From Lingula anatina (Eukaryota; Brachiopoda; Lingulata; Lingulida; Lingulidae), in contig NW_019775970.1 of assembly GCF_001039355.2 (NCBI RefSeq), forward strand, positions 86,229-150,228: a stretch of 64,000 nucleotides of DNA, written 5' to 3'. The notes under the pieces were generated by a model. The model saw nothing but the letters and a program-made list of their open reading frames with translations. It ran no database searches and was not told the DNA's origin. Of the stretch, positions 36,764-46,760 are shown piece after piece. A program made the translations under genes and the position numbers. Positions within the stretch are counted from its first letter, which is position 1. Every line of letters begins with the position of its first letter.

Positions 36764-39700
36764 GTTTGGAAGGACATTTGACCCTTCAGGTGAACATATT
36801 AAAAAAAGTTGAAAGACATTTCTTTAATATTTATATAATTTAATTCAATTTCTCATTGAAGTAGTTCTAAGCAAAAATGTTTTTATATCTTGTTTGCTCA
36901 GCATGTTTGAGGATATTATGAAGTTATAAGTTGTTAGCTTTTGTAGTTACTAGTACTGGGAAAATCATCTTGGAAGGACAAATTGATATGAATCCATTAT
37001 TTTATAATCAAATACATATGAATCTAATGCACTTGACTAAATGTAAGAGAGAAGTTATATTTAATGTATATAGCCTTTATTGTTTAAAATGATCACTATT
37101 ATGAAAAATATATCAAAAATACCACGGAATGACCCTGATGTTTATCCTCCAAGAAGTAATGAACACAATATTACTTTATTAAGTATAACCTAGCTGTTTA
37201 TCACTTTTTGTTACCATCAGTCCAAAAATAATGAAATCCATGGTGTTAGTTGTCAGCTTAACCTAACCCCAATCTCTAATGAACCGCTAGGTGGAGAACA
37301 AACAGCACAAAGCTCTTGCAGCCCATACAGTTTGTAAATTTATTTCATCATATATTATTACAGTTTATAGAACCTGCTGGTTACATTTATCAGAATAACA
37401 TTAACAGTGTAGAACATTGGGAAAGCATTCTCCTAATGTTTACAAACAGTTTAAAATAGTGGCAACATTATTAATATATTCTGTTTTAGCTGGGGCAAAA
37501 TCACATCAAATTTTTATGGCAAACTTTTTTATTTTGGTATCCCTTTAAAGTTTTAAAAATGCTTTGTTGGTTTTTAAATCTTTTTTTAAGTAGACTACCT
37601 TTAAGAAGTTACTATTAAAATGGCTCATGACCCTTTTTTTTTACAATTTTTAGAATAATTTTCTAAATTTAGGTTCATGTCATTATTTTTGTGGGCAACA
37701 TTAGGCCTACATACTTCTAAATAAATTTACATGCACAAATTCACTTTTTAGGACCAGATGTTCTTCAAGAACTAAAACAAACCAAAGAAAGCTTACGAGA
37801 TCGAGATGGGTCTATAAGGGATGTGTATGACGGTCAACTTTACAAAGACCATTTCAACACCTCTGGATATTTTCAAGGTTTGTACAGAAAACTTCATTGT
37901 ATAGAATTATTGTACTGTATTTTACTCATGATTGTTTTGAATTTAGAAGGTCTTTTAAAAATCAGACCTGAGGTAATCTGCCCCCTGGCTGTCACTGTCA
38001 TTGGTTAAACTAGGAAGCCACTGCATAAAACCAAGTAAATTAATATAAATATGTATATGTAATATGTATTTTCAGGATGTTCCAGTGAGCTCAATGAGCT
38101 ACATTTATCCTTACAAGTGAACACTGATGGAGCAGCTTTATTCCGTTCATCAAAGTTTAGTGTGTGGCCACTGTATGCTGTGATCAATGAGTTACCCCCT
38201 AAGAAAAGGTATGACATGATTAATCATCAAGATTTACTCCACTCAAAATGCAAACACAATAAAAAGGGGAAAAGTTAAAAAAAACACCTAAAAGTGAAAT
38301 ATGCATCAGAAGAAAACGTTCCTATACATAATTTAAAATCACAAAAAATTATTTGTATATGACATTTGCTGTGTTATTACTGCATAAAATTGGACTATAG
38401 AGAAGCCTATTTTTTGTTTTTTATTCAGTCCTTCTTGTGACATAACCAAAATGACCTACAGTTGCCACTGAGGAAAAAGTGTCAATTGTTTAAGTCAGTA
38501 ATTAATTGCCTGGTATTGTAAAGCAAATCTTGTACCTTACTTATGGTCTGTTAATTTCAGTACCACCAGGATTACATTTAATTTAAAATGTTTATGTGAA
38601 AGAGACACCCTTGCTTAAATCTAGTATTAAACAATGAGCACCTGCATTATTGAGCATGTGGAATTATTCAAGTATGTTATTAGGGCTTTGATCCTACAAT
38701 CTAAAAATATATTTTATGTCCTATTTCTGCTTTGCTTTCTTAGGTACACTAGAGATAACAGGTTGTTTCTTGGCTTATGGTTTGGTTATCAGAAACCAAA
38801 TATGAAACTTTTCCTGGGATCTTTGTTGAATGAATTCCATTCATTATTTGAAGGTATTTATAACCATCTTAATGCTATTTCGCTTATCAAATCCATAGTT
38901 GTAATATATACAGCAATATATAGTATTACATCTCAAAAATTGGTTTCATGTACATCAGGCTTTTTTGTTTGTTCATAATAGAGATATGAGGTATAGATAA
39001 GTTTGGTTTAAACCCTTTTACAGATGCTGCAAACACACTCATAAATCTGACTTTAGTGGTACCGCACTAGGGTATTTAACATGACAAACATTTAATAAGG
39101 CTGGCATTTCATTATGATTATTTTTGACATTCTAATAAATTAATGATTTTCAGTTTCAGTGAAGTACTTGGCATGAGTTAATTATTTTTTTGTTTATATT
39201 TAAGGTGTGAGCATGACCATCACTTCTGTACCAACAAAAGTGCGCGCCATCATAATTTCATCAGTAGCAGATGCTCCTGCACGATGTCTCATGAGTGAAA
39301 TGGTGCAGTTTAATGGAAACTTTGGGTGCCCATGTTGTTATAGCAGAGGTGAAACTTGTTTTTTAAGTGAGCGTGGAAAATCACACATCTATCCTTTTGA
39401 AACTGACCAAGAATCAGGCCATGCACAGACTCGAACACATAAGGATACGCTGAAATATGCTGCTGAGGTTGAGAGAAACTATTTGAATGGAAAGCGTAGA
39501 GAAGTGCAACCAATAATGGGTGTCAAAGGAGTGTCTATGATGTCATTTTTGCCTAAATTTGATATAATTAGAGGCCAGAGTATTGATTATATGCATTGCG
39601 TTCTTCTCGGTTTAGTGAAAATGATGATCTCTTTATGGGTCGGAGCAGACACAAGGAATGAAAAATGGTCATTATATTCTATGATCGAGACAGTGAACAT

Positions 39701-40713
39701 GAGATTGAAAAACATGGCCCCAAACATGGCCCCAAACATTTCTCATTTCCCGCATGCCTAGAGGAATTGATAATTTTGGAGACTGGAAGGCATCTGAGTT
39801 TCGTACCTTTCTCATATTTTATTCATTGCCTGTTTTGTATGATATACTCCCACCAGAATTTCTTGCTCATTTTACTCATTTGGTCATAGGAACTTATTTA
39901 CTTCTTAAGTCTTGCATAATGAAAAATGACTTAGACAAAGCAAGTTACCATTTCAAAAAATTCAATATAGGTTTAGATAAACTTTATGGAGAAAGGTACT
40001 GTACGTTTAATGCGCATTCTTTACTACATTTGGTTTCAAAAGTCAAAGATCTGGGTCCACTGTGGGCCCACAGCTGTTTTTTTTATGAAAGCTTGAATGG
40101 CGACCTCAGGAAGCAGTTTCACGGCACTCAGCAAGCAGAAATGCAAATCGTCACTGCGGTTTGCATACAGCAGAAATTACCTCAGCTTATTGAAAAAGAG
40201 AAGGATGGTGGCGTGCAGGCCCTGCTGCAACAAATGACAAAGCGGTCAAGTTTAAAATTTTCAGGCCGTATAGGGAATGCGTCTCACATACTAGGACCTA
40301 GTTCTGATTTTGTACCTCCCACTAATATTGCCCACATTTTGACAAGAATTGTTGGTGCGGTTTTTAAGTGTGCAAAATTTTTAAGAGTTTACCAGAAAGG
40401 ATTTGTTTTTTGCAGCAAGTCGTACAAGGCAGTAAAAAAAAGAAATTCCTTTACTGCAAAGTGGGAAGAGGGCTTTTGTGAAATTCAATATTTTATCAAA
40501 TGCGGTGCTGTTAATGGTTACAGATATTTTGCAATTATTAAAGAACTGAATGAATGTAGTGAAAATTTATTTCTGTCATGTCATATTAAGAAAGTTATTT
40601 CTGGGAAAATTAAAGTTATAGATATTAGCCAGTTAGAAGAACCGTTAATGTATATGTGTAGTGATTCTAAACAATTTGTGGCTCAATTCCCTAATTTTGT
40701 AGAGAAAGATTAG
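35072..40713 (+). CDS. TNP2 (En/Spm-CACTA type) transposase, 5 exons, one frameshift
   Basis: Exons 35,072-35,660, 37,752-37,877, 38,076-38,208, 38,744-38,853 and 39,205-40,713 join in consistent phase with GT-AG sites. Exon 1 encodes a basic N-terminus, an acidic stretch (EDVHEVLPQSDELTESEQPH) and a Cys-pair zinc-binding region (CESCYMDLGL...CSNCNG). Exons 3-5 hold the TNP2 core: LQVNTDGAALFRSSKFSVWP, INELPPKKRYTRDN, SSVADAPARCLMSEM, FNGNFGCPCCYSRGE, GQSIDYMHCVLLGLVK, WKASEFRTFLIFYSLPVLYD and LWAHSCFFYESLNGDLRKQF. This order is characteristic of TNP2-family transposases. Near 39,752-39,759 the frame shifts by +1, consistent with a 7-base insertion (CATGCCT) before the conserved PRGIDNFGDW segment. 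I prefer the ATG at 35,072 (MAGQRK) over 35,000 because the upstream residues look non-family. Without the shift it would be a full-length enzyme. Confidence 0.8.
36715..36760. repeat. Poly-T tract in transposase intron 1
   Basis: A run of T broken by a few G bases; the short open frame across it is not coding. Confidence 0.8.
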
Positions 40714-41094
40714 TAGTTGTAGTTATATCTTACTGACAGTTTGTTTTTTTTTATTTATTATTATTATTTTTTTGCAATTTGTTTATTCACTTGGTTAAGA
40801 GTATTTTGTTAACGTATTATGAACTCTATCTGTGAGCATATTCCGGTATAAGTAAACAAGTAAACTAACTATTTACAATAAATAGTAGTGCTCATCTAAG
40901 ATTGCACAGTATGAAACCTCTGTCGTTTCTTTTTACTTTTCTGGATGATTGACGTTCAAAGGGACAACAGTATTTAAATGAATTGCATAGGCCAATTCTA
41001 TTCATTATTAGAAAGTCTCTCTGAAGTTTGTAAGACAAAATTGAAGATGATCGAGCGTGAATAAGTGGTAAGAAGGAGCCATTGGAAAACAAAA

Positions 41095-41610
41095 AGGCGT
41101 TTAAAAAGCGGTTCACCAACAGACTAAGTCCACGCAGTAGAATTGAAGTAGACTGAACACGCCGATCATTTAAGCAATGTTTTTGCAGTAGATTTGCAGT
41201 AGTAACCTTTTCCCCAACAAAACGACAAAGTTCTCGTAGTAGAATTGAAGTAGATAGAAACGCGCTTATCATTTAAGCAATGTTTTTGCAGTAGATTTGC
41301 AGTAGTAACCTTTTCCCCAACAAAACGACAAAGTTCTCGTAGTAGAATTGAGTAGATAGAAACGCGCTGATCATTTAAGCAAAGTTTTTGCAGTAGATTT
41401 GCAGTAGTAACATTTTCCCCAACAAAACGACAAAGTTCTCATAGTAGAATTGAAGTAGATAGAAACGTGCCGATCATTTAAGCAATGTTTTTGCAGTAGA
41501 TTTGCAGTAGTAACCTTTTCCCCAACAAAATGACAAAGTTCTCGTAGTAGAATTGAAGTAGACAGAAACGCTATTACAATTTAGGTTGTTTTTGCAGTAG
41601 ATTTGCAGTA
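41095..41610. repeat. Right subterminal tandem array, 5 units of ~104 bp
   Basis: Landmark TTTTTGCAGTAGATTTGCAG recurs at about 41,180, 41,284, 41,388, 41,490 and 41,590, each followed by AGTAACCTTTTCCCCAACAA and AGTTCTCGTAGTAGAATTGA. This is the right-end counterpart of the left minisatellite and shares the GCAGTAG / AGATTTG vocabulary. Minus-strand frames here are repeat artefacts. Confidence 0.85.
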
Positions 41611-41973
41611 GGATTGAAATGCCATAAAAGCGACAGACTCAGAGCAGTAGAAACGAAGCAAACCAATGGTTATCAAACCAAGCTGCTTAATTTCTACTTC
41701 GATATGAAGTATATTTAAAGTAGAAGACTGCTATCGTAACGCATGCTACTTCGAAACTGCTGCACGCAGAGTAGAAATGCAGTATTGTACTACTGCGGTG
41801 AAGCATTATGCTTCCTTTCTACTGTGATTTTATGAAGCATGGTTGCAGTAGAATGCTACTTCTGGGAAGTATATACTGCATCCATACCTCAAATCGAAGC
41901 AGATTTGAGGCATGCTTGCAGTGTAATTGCAGTAGTCTACTGCGCTGGAGCATCTACTGCGTTTTCGTGCGGG
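41611..41973. repeat. Right subterminal GCAGTAG/CTACTGC zone and terminus
   Basis: Dense GCAGTAG, CTACTGC and GAAGTAG motifs lead into the terminal CTACTGCGTTTTCGTGCGGG at 41,954-41,973, the inverted partner of the left terminus at 22,991. Confidence 0.75.
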
Positions 41974-42029
41974 TTGGCAATTTTAAATGTTTGACAACAG
42001 GATGTCTTATTTTGTCCCATAGTACATAA

Positions 42030-42245
42030 AAACAGTAGTATGATGTTTACATCCAGTGGTACAAATGTATGCTTTTAAAAATGAAGGTGTAAGATGATTG
42101 GTAACATGTTGAATAGGGGACACGCGTGACTGATAATGTTCATCCCGACAATACTGGGAAACGATCGTATTTAAATACATCACGCTCCCTTAAATAAAAC
42201 ATTACATATGACTGGGACCTATAAGATAAACAACAGACACCTGGT
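42030..42245 (+). promoter_or_regulatory. EF-hand upstream module, copy 4, with splice-donor-like end
   Basis: It carries ATGTTTACATCCAGTGG, ACATGTTGAATAGGGGA, ACGCGTGACTGATAATGTTCATC and then, 110 bp on, CAGACACCTG followed by GTAAGT. The latter would be a strong donor, pairing with the TTTTGTTTTAG just before the ATG at 42,491. This suggests a noncoding first exon. The element at 22,991-41,973 ends about 60 bp upstream. Confidence 0.45.
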
Positions 42246-42393
42246 AAGTAAAGCTAAATAGAATAACATATTGAATCTGTCTCGAAGGTGTCAAAAACAT
42301 TCAGTCATTTCGACAAATGCAGATGCTGTTTTATTGTTGATTATAGATAGCATATCTAGGTTCCTATTTATGCAAATTAAAGCAAGACTATGT

Positions 42394-42401
42394 TATATAA
42401 A
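42394..42401 (+). promoter_or_regulatory. TATA-like box before the 42,491 EF-hand gene
   Basis: TATATAAA lies about 95 bp before the ATG. It competes with the spliced-leader-exon model for the same gene; the sequence alone does not decide. Confidence 0.3.
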
Positions 42402-42490
42402 TGTGTATTTCTGGATGAATATTGCTGAATATAGTTTCAGCAGGTTGTTACTTTTGTTTTAGAGACCTTTAAAATACAGGGTTCATAAGA

Positions 42491-43396
42491 ATGTCCTCAA
42501 ACAATCTGAAAGTTCTTCTCCTTCTTATGGTTGTTCAGAATATCTGCTCTTCGAAGATGGTTAAGGTAGGTCCAGACACTAATTTGTTACTGTCTTTTGA
42601 ATATTTTAAGAAGCTGGAATTCTCTAAATCGGGTGTCTACAAGAATAGTAAACGGATACTGTGAAGAGTTAATGGACATCATCTAGTCGACTGCGTCTTG
42701 GATTTTTGATTGACCTTTTATTTTTGAAGTTATTAATACTGAAAGTGGAAGCTCCATATATATTTTGTAAAATTCACGTTTTATCAAAATAAAATCAAAA
42801 GTAAAAATAATAAGAGAAAATCCTGACAGAGTTTACTGGTTTTTGTGCTAACCTTTAGATAGCTATTTCAATCGTATTAATAGGGCTTTTTGTTTAAGAG
42901 AAAATCTTGATAAAAAATGACAATTTAAGCCCCAAAACGCTGATATTACGTCACTCGTGTTACACTGTGACTACAAACTTTGGAAAATTGTTTTGCTTGC
43001 TAGACCATATCCTTTAGTTAATAGGAAATTTAATTAGCTACATCAGTTTTGGACTTTTTCGTTAATATCGTAGACCCCTTAAAGCTCGCTTTACACTGGA
43101 CGGCTTCCTTTCTGCGTCCCGTACTAGAGTACCGTTTGAATTTATTTCCTTTACAGGCCGATCATTGAGTATTTATTCTACAATCAAAGTGATACTTGTG
43201 ACTCCTTTCTACAGCCACAGTTTCCTGGTCGCACAAACGACACAGAAAGTTCGCCGCCCAGTGAAGAGGGGGTTTAAAGGGGTTTAAGTTTAAGTTATGT
43301 TTTTAAGTTCCTTGGATATAGAGGTGGAATTTACTGGCTGTAAAAACAAACAAAATTAAAGTGTACAATAGACAATGTTTTGTTCACGTTATGTTA

Positions 43397-43470
<74 letters not shown>

Positions 43471-44013
43471 TTTTAGAACTCCAAAGGAAACTTTAGTTCA
43501 CACTGGATTTTCAAGTACAAAGAATTCTTTGATATCATGGACGTTGATGAAAATGGCATGGTGACTGAAGAGGAATACGTCGGTTCAACAACCGTGCGAG
43601 CTAAACAAGTCATCCCATCTTGGAGAGCCATGGCGGCCAATGGTATATTGTACAATGACTTTTACCAGTGGTGGTCAAATGAATACACCAATTATTCAAA
43701 ATCCATCACATTTGAAGATTTGCTTCGGTCTGACGAAGTTGAAGTCCCTATTTCAAGAGAAGAGATCGCCAAAAAGACAAAAGAGTGGCTTGGCGTGTTT
43801 GATCTCAACTGCGATAATAAATTGATGGTATATGAATATTCCAACTTCCTGACTATGTTTCGTAACACTGCTAAGGTTAAGGATATATTTGATGGTATTG
43901 ATTGGAATAAAGATGGTGTGATTGATACCAAAGAGTTCGTAGACGCTTCTATGGACTACTGGGTTGGTCAAGAGCTCAGCCCCTCTGATGTCATTTTAGG
44001 CACTCGTTATTAA
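42491..44013 (+). CDS. Secreted SCP-like EF-hand calcium-binding protein (two exons)
   Basis: Exon 1 is 42,491-42,565 (25 codons, MSSNNLKVLLLLMVVQ..., signal peptide, ending SKMVK) with a GTAGGT donor. Exon 2 is 43,477-44,013 after a TTTTAG that directly follows a TTTA microsatellite (43,433-43,471). About 203 residues. It has EF loop 1 DVDENGMVTEEE (canonical), a degenerate second site around WWSNEYTNYSKSIT, loop 3 DLNCDNKLMVYE and loop 4 DWNKDGVIDTKE, ending GTRY. The mature part has a single cysteine, inside loop 3. It is the nearest paralog of the 20,751 gene, separated from it by the 19-kb element. The microsatellite sits where the intron polypyrimidine tract should be, which could make splicing length-sensitive. 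Confidence 0.85.
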
Positions 44014-44124
44014 ACTTGCGATAATAAACACTAAATTCAGGCATGGCTATTTACAATACATGTTCATGCTTCCTTTCGGATTTTTAAATTTTTGTTTTCT
44101 TTGTCTTTCTGAATTTGTGTTATT

Positions 44125-44207
44125 AATTGATACCAAAGAGTTAATAGGACTACTGGGTTGGTCAAGAACTCAGCTCCTCTGATGTCTTTTTAGGCACTCG
44201 TTATTAA
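44125..44207 (+). pseudogene. Duplicated tail fragment of the EF-hand gene
   Basis: It repeats the last ~80 bp of the coding exon ending at 44,013 (from ATTGATACCAAAGAG through GACTACTGGGTTGGTCAAGA to GGCACTCGTTATTAA) with a small deletion that breaks the frame. It lies 112 bp downstream of the parental stop, so it is a local tandem duplication of the 3' end, now in the 3' flank. Confidence 0.8.
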
Positions 44208-46295
44208 GCAGGCGATGATAAAGAGGTGCCCCTTTAAATCAACCCTGACCTTTTAGATTACATTTTACCTTTTGAATTTTTAAACGTGTGTGCACTCGCT
44301 TTGGTTTAGGTTTTTTAATTGGGTGCGCTGTTGTTGTGCTGTGTTTAAGATTTGGCAATTGTCTTATGTACATGTAGTGTTGTTTGTCCAGAAAATCAAT
44401 TTCAACGTTTTCAATCAGTTTATTTTTTCCTATAAGTTGATTCACCTCGGAACAGTGCCAGGCAAGCGGACATAAGGCATTCCTAGAATTTTAAACATTG
44501 GCTCTACTGTTTGCTTGGTAATACATGTATATCTTATATAGAATAAACAATTAAATCATCCTGCCTGACCTACGTGTCTATTATACGTTTCTCGTCATTT
44601 ACATCTATTTTGTTATTTTCGTGATGTTCATATTCAACCCATGAGATGTCTATTAGAATCATAGCGTGGCTATTGTACTGGTGAGGTTGATACATGGAAC
44701 ATGGACACCCCTGCCCAATTGCAATGACTACAACATGTTTTTATATTATAAAGTTCCTAAAAAGAGGTGGGATATACTGGCAGTGTAATTTTTAGTGTTT
44801 TAGTGTTATTTTTTATTTGAAGTGACATGAAAGTGTTCTAAAAATACTGCATATTTATAAAAATCATAAACACCATATTTTGCCATATTTTGGCTCGCAT
44901 TGTTTCGGCTTACGTTATATTGGTTTGAATTTTTCACTCTATTTCTGGTTTCAATTGTTGGCCTCTTTGCAATCCCACAGATGAAAATATGTGCACTATT
45001 TGTTTTGATATTTATTTTTACTTATCCTTTCGCTTGGGTTAATGAGGAGACATAAAAACAGTTTGACACAATATGTTTTATGTAAAAAAAAAGTACGTTT
45101 CTTAACCTATGACAATCCATGTACACAATCAAATCTTTGCAGTTGATATAATTCAAACCTTGAAAATGTCTAAGGTTGTGGGAGTGATCTTTGTAAAGTA
45201 GACCGTCAGTATATTCCCTTTGAACCCGTCTCAGTCCAGTAAACTTTCTTTTGTCTTCCTTATTTCTTAAAACCCCCTTTACACTGGACGGCGTCCTTTC
45301 TGCGTCCTTTGTGCGACCATGAAACTGGCCAGGACGCCGTCGGACGCTCAAAGAACGCACAGTGATCGCCAAGGTCGCACAAAGAACGTTCAAGCATCGC
45401 CGAGGACGCCATGGACGCCGCGAAGTTTTGAGCATGTTCAAAACAATCGCAGAGAGAACGCGATGGAGGATGGTCGCTCAATGGACGCAGAAAGGACGCA
45501 CAAGCATCGCCGTGGTCGCAGAGAGAACGCACAAGCACCGCCGCGGTCGCAGAGAGGACGCACACGCATCGCCGCGGTCGTAGAAAGGAGGCACAAGCAT
45601 CGCTTTGGTTGCAGAATGAAAACTCAAAGATCGTCCAGTGTTCGACACGTAGAACGTTATTTTTTTTCACTCTCAAACGGGGCCGTGCTGAGGTATTTTT
45701 CACCAGACAGGAATTCTAAGGGCAACAGTGGTCTCATATCAGTCTCCGATTGTTTTTTCCCCTAAAATTCATGAAACGATCCATTTTTTTTTGAGGTTAT
45801 TATAAAACGAATATTTTTTTCCTTTTTTACAAGATGCATTAATTGTCAGAACTTTTTGCTGAATGCTTCATTTGAAAACGGATTCAAACATTCTATGTTG
45901 TGTCAGTCATACTTTCTCGTTTTCGGCGCCTGTCCATCCTTCTTATAAGGAAAACAATGAGCATCTGGCTGATTATCAGTCCATGCAGACCTTGCATCAC
46001 TATAGTTTAAAGCGTTTATTCCCATTTATTTGTTTTGTGTGCTGGAAATGTTCTTTATTGGATGACCTGGTTAGAACTGATGAAAAATTATGAGTTAGAA
46101 TATAGAGAAGGACGCCCAAACAACGCTCATCGGTTAAGCAGGATGCAGAATGATCGTAGAATAGACGCCACTGATCGCCGATAAAGGTACAGAGAACGCA
46201 GCAAGAATGCTCAATGGTCGCTCAAACATCGCAATGGATGCCTTGGGTTGCACAGGGGACGTACAGTGGAGGCAGGCAGGTTGCTCGCAGTTTTA

Positions 46296-46655
46296 ATTTA
46301 CAGGTAAAATCAAGATTCGGTCGTTCAAAGGACGCACAAGGGACGCAGACGCCTTTACACTGAGACACGATTTAATTGCTTTGGCGACCGTTGAGCGTCC
46401 TGACCACATTTTTGAACGCAGAAGGGACGCAGAAAGGACGCCGTCCAGTGTAAAGGGGCCCTTAAGAGCTTCTGGTCTCCGTAACTCTAAGGGCCCCTTT
46501 ACACTGGACGGCGTCCTTTCTGCGTCCCTTCTGCGTTCAAAATTGTGGTCAGGACGCTCAACGGTCGCCAAAGCAATTAAATCGTGTTTCGGTGTAAAGG
46601 CGCCTGCGTCCCTTGTGCGTTCTTTGAACGACCGAATCTTGATTTTACCTGGTTT
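46296..46655. repeat. Long palindrome, ~160-bp arms around a 29-bp spacer
   Basis: 46,300-46,461 and 46,491-46,650 are near-perfect reverse complements, centred on TTAAGAGCTTCTGGTCTCC. The mirror-image open frames on the two strands are consequences of the palindrome and not genes. The arms are transposon ends pointing away from each other's interiors. Confidence 0.9.
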
Positions 46656-46760
46656 TAACGACCTCGGGCGGCCGCATAACATTCTAGGGTGCTTTGGTTT
46701 GGTTATGTAGGGGGTTATGTACGCATTTTCGTATAATTTCTTAATCTAGTCGAGCTAACT

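Larger units (their letters stand above)
22991..41973. mobile_element. ~19-kb TIR DNA transposon with TNP2 transposase and BEN-domain gene
   Basis: The left terminus CCCGCACAAAAATGCAGTAG and the inverted right terminus (read inward) CCCGCACGAAAACGCAGTAG match at 18 of 20 bases. Both ends continue into GCAGTAG-rich subterminal zones and tandem arrays. The flanks share TT (2-bp target duplication). When the element is removed, the flanks rebuild the continuous sequence present in reverse orientation near 6,118-6,170 and 9,732-9,790. Inside are a plus-strand TNP2-type transposase (35,072-40,713) and a minus-strand BEN-domain gene (24,572-29,956) transcribed divergently from it. This organisation matches En/Spm-CACTA logic, but the termini are not CACTA. 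Internal nested insertions in the 5-kb gap cannot be excluded. Confidence 0.75.

Noticed and set aside
22991-41973. Canonical CACTA termini
   Set aside because: Neither end of the block begins CACTA/CACTG; assignment to the En/Spm superfamily rests on the TNP2 gene and subterminal repeats only.
45022-45765. Several overlapping Arg/Thr-rich frames in the left Harbinger arm
   Set aside because: They come from GC-rich GGACGC/GGTCGC subterminal repeats and are repeated in the right arm.
46293-46710. Two ~110-130 residue open frames, one per strand, with the same sequence
   Set aside because: They are mirror images produced by the palindrome of transposon ends.
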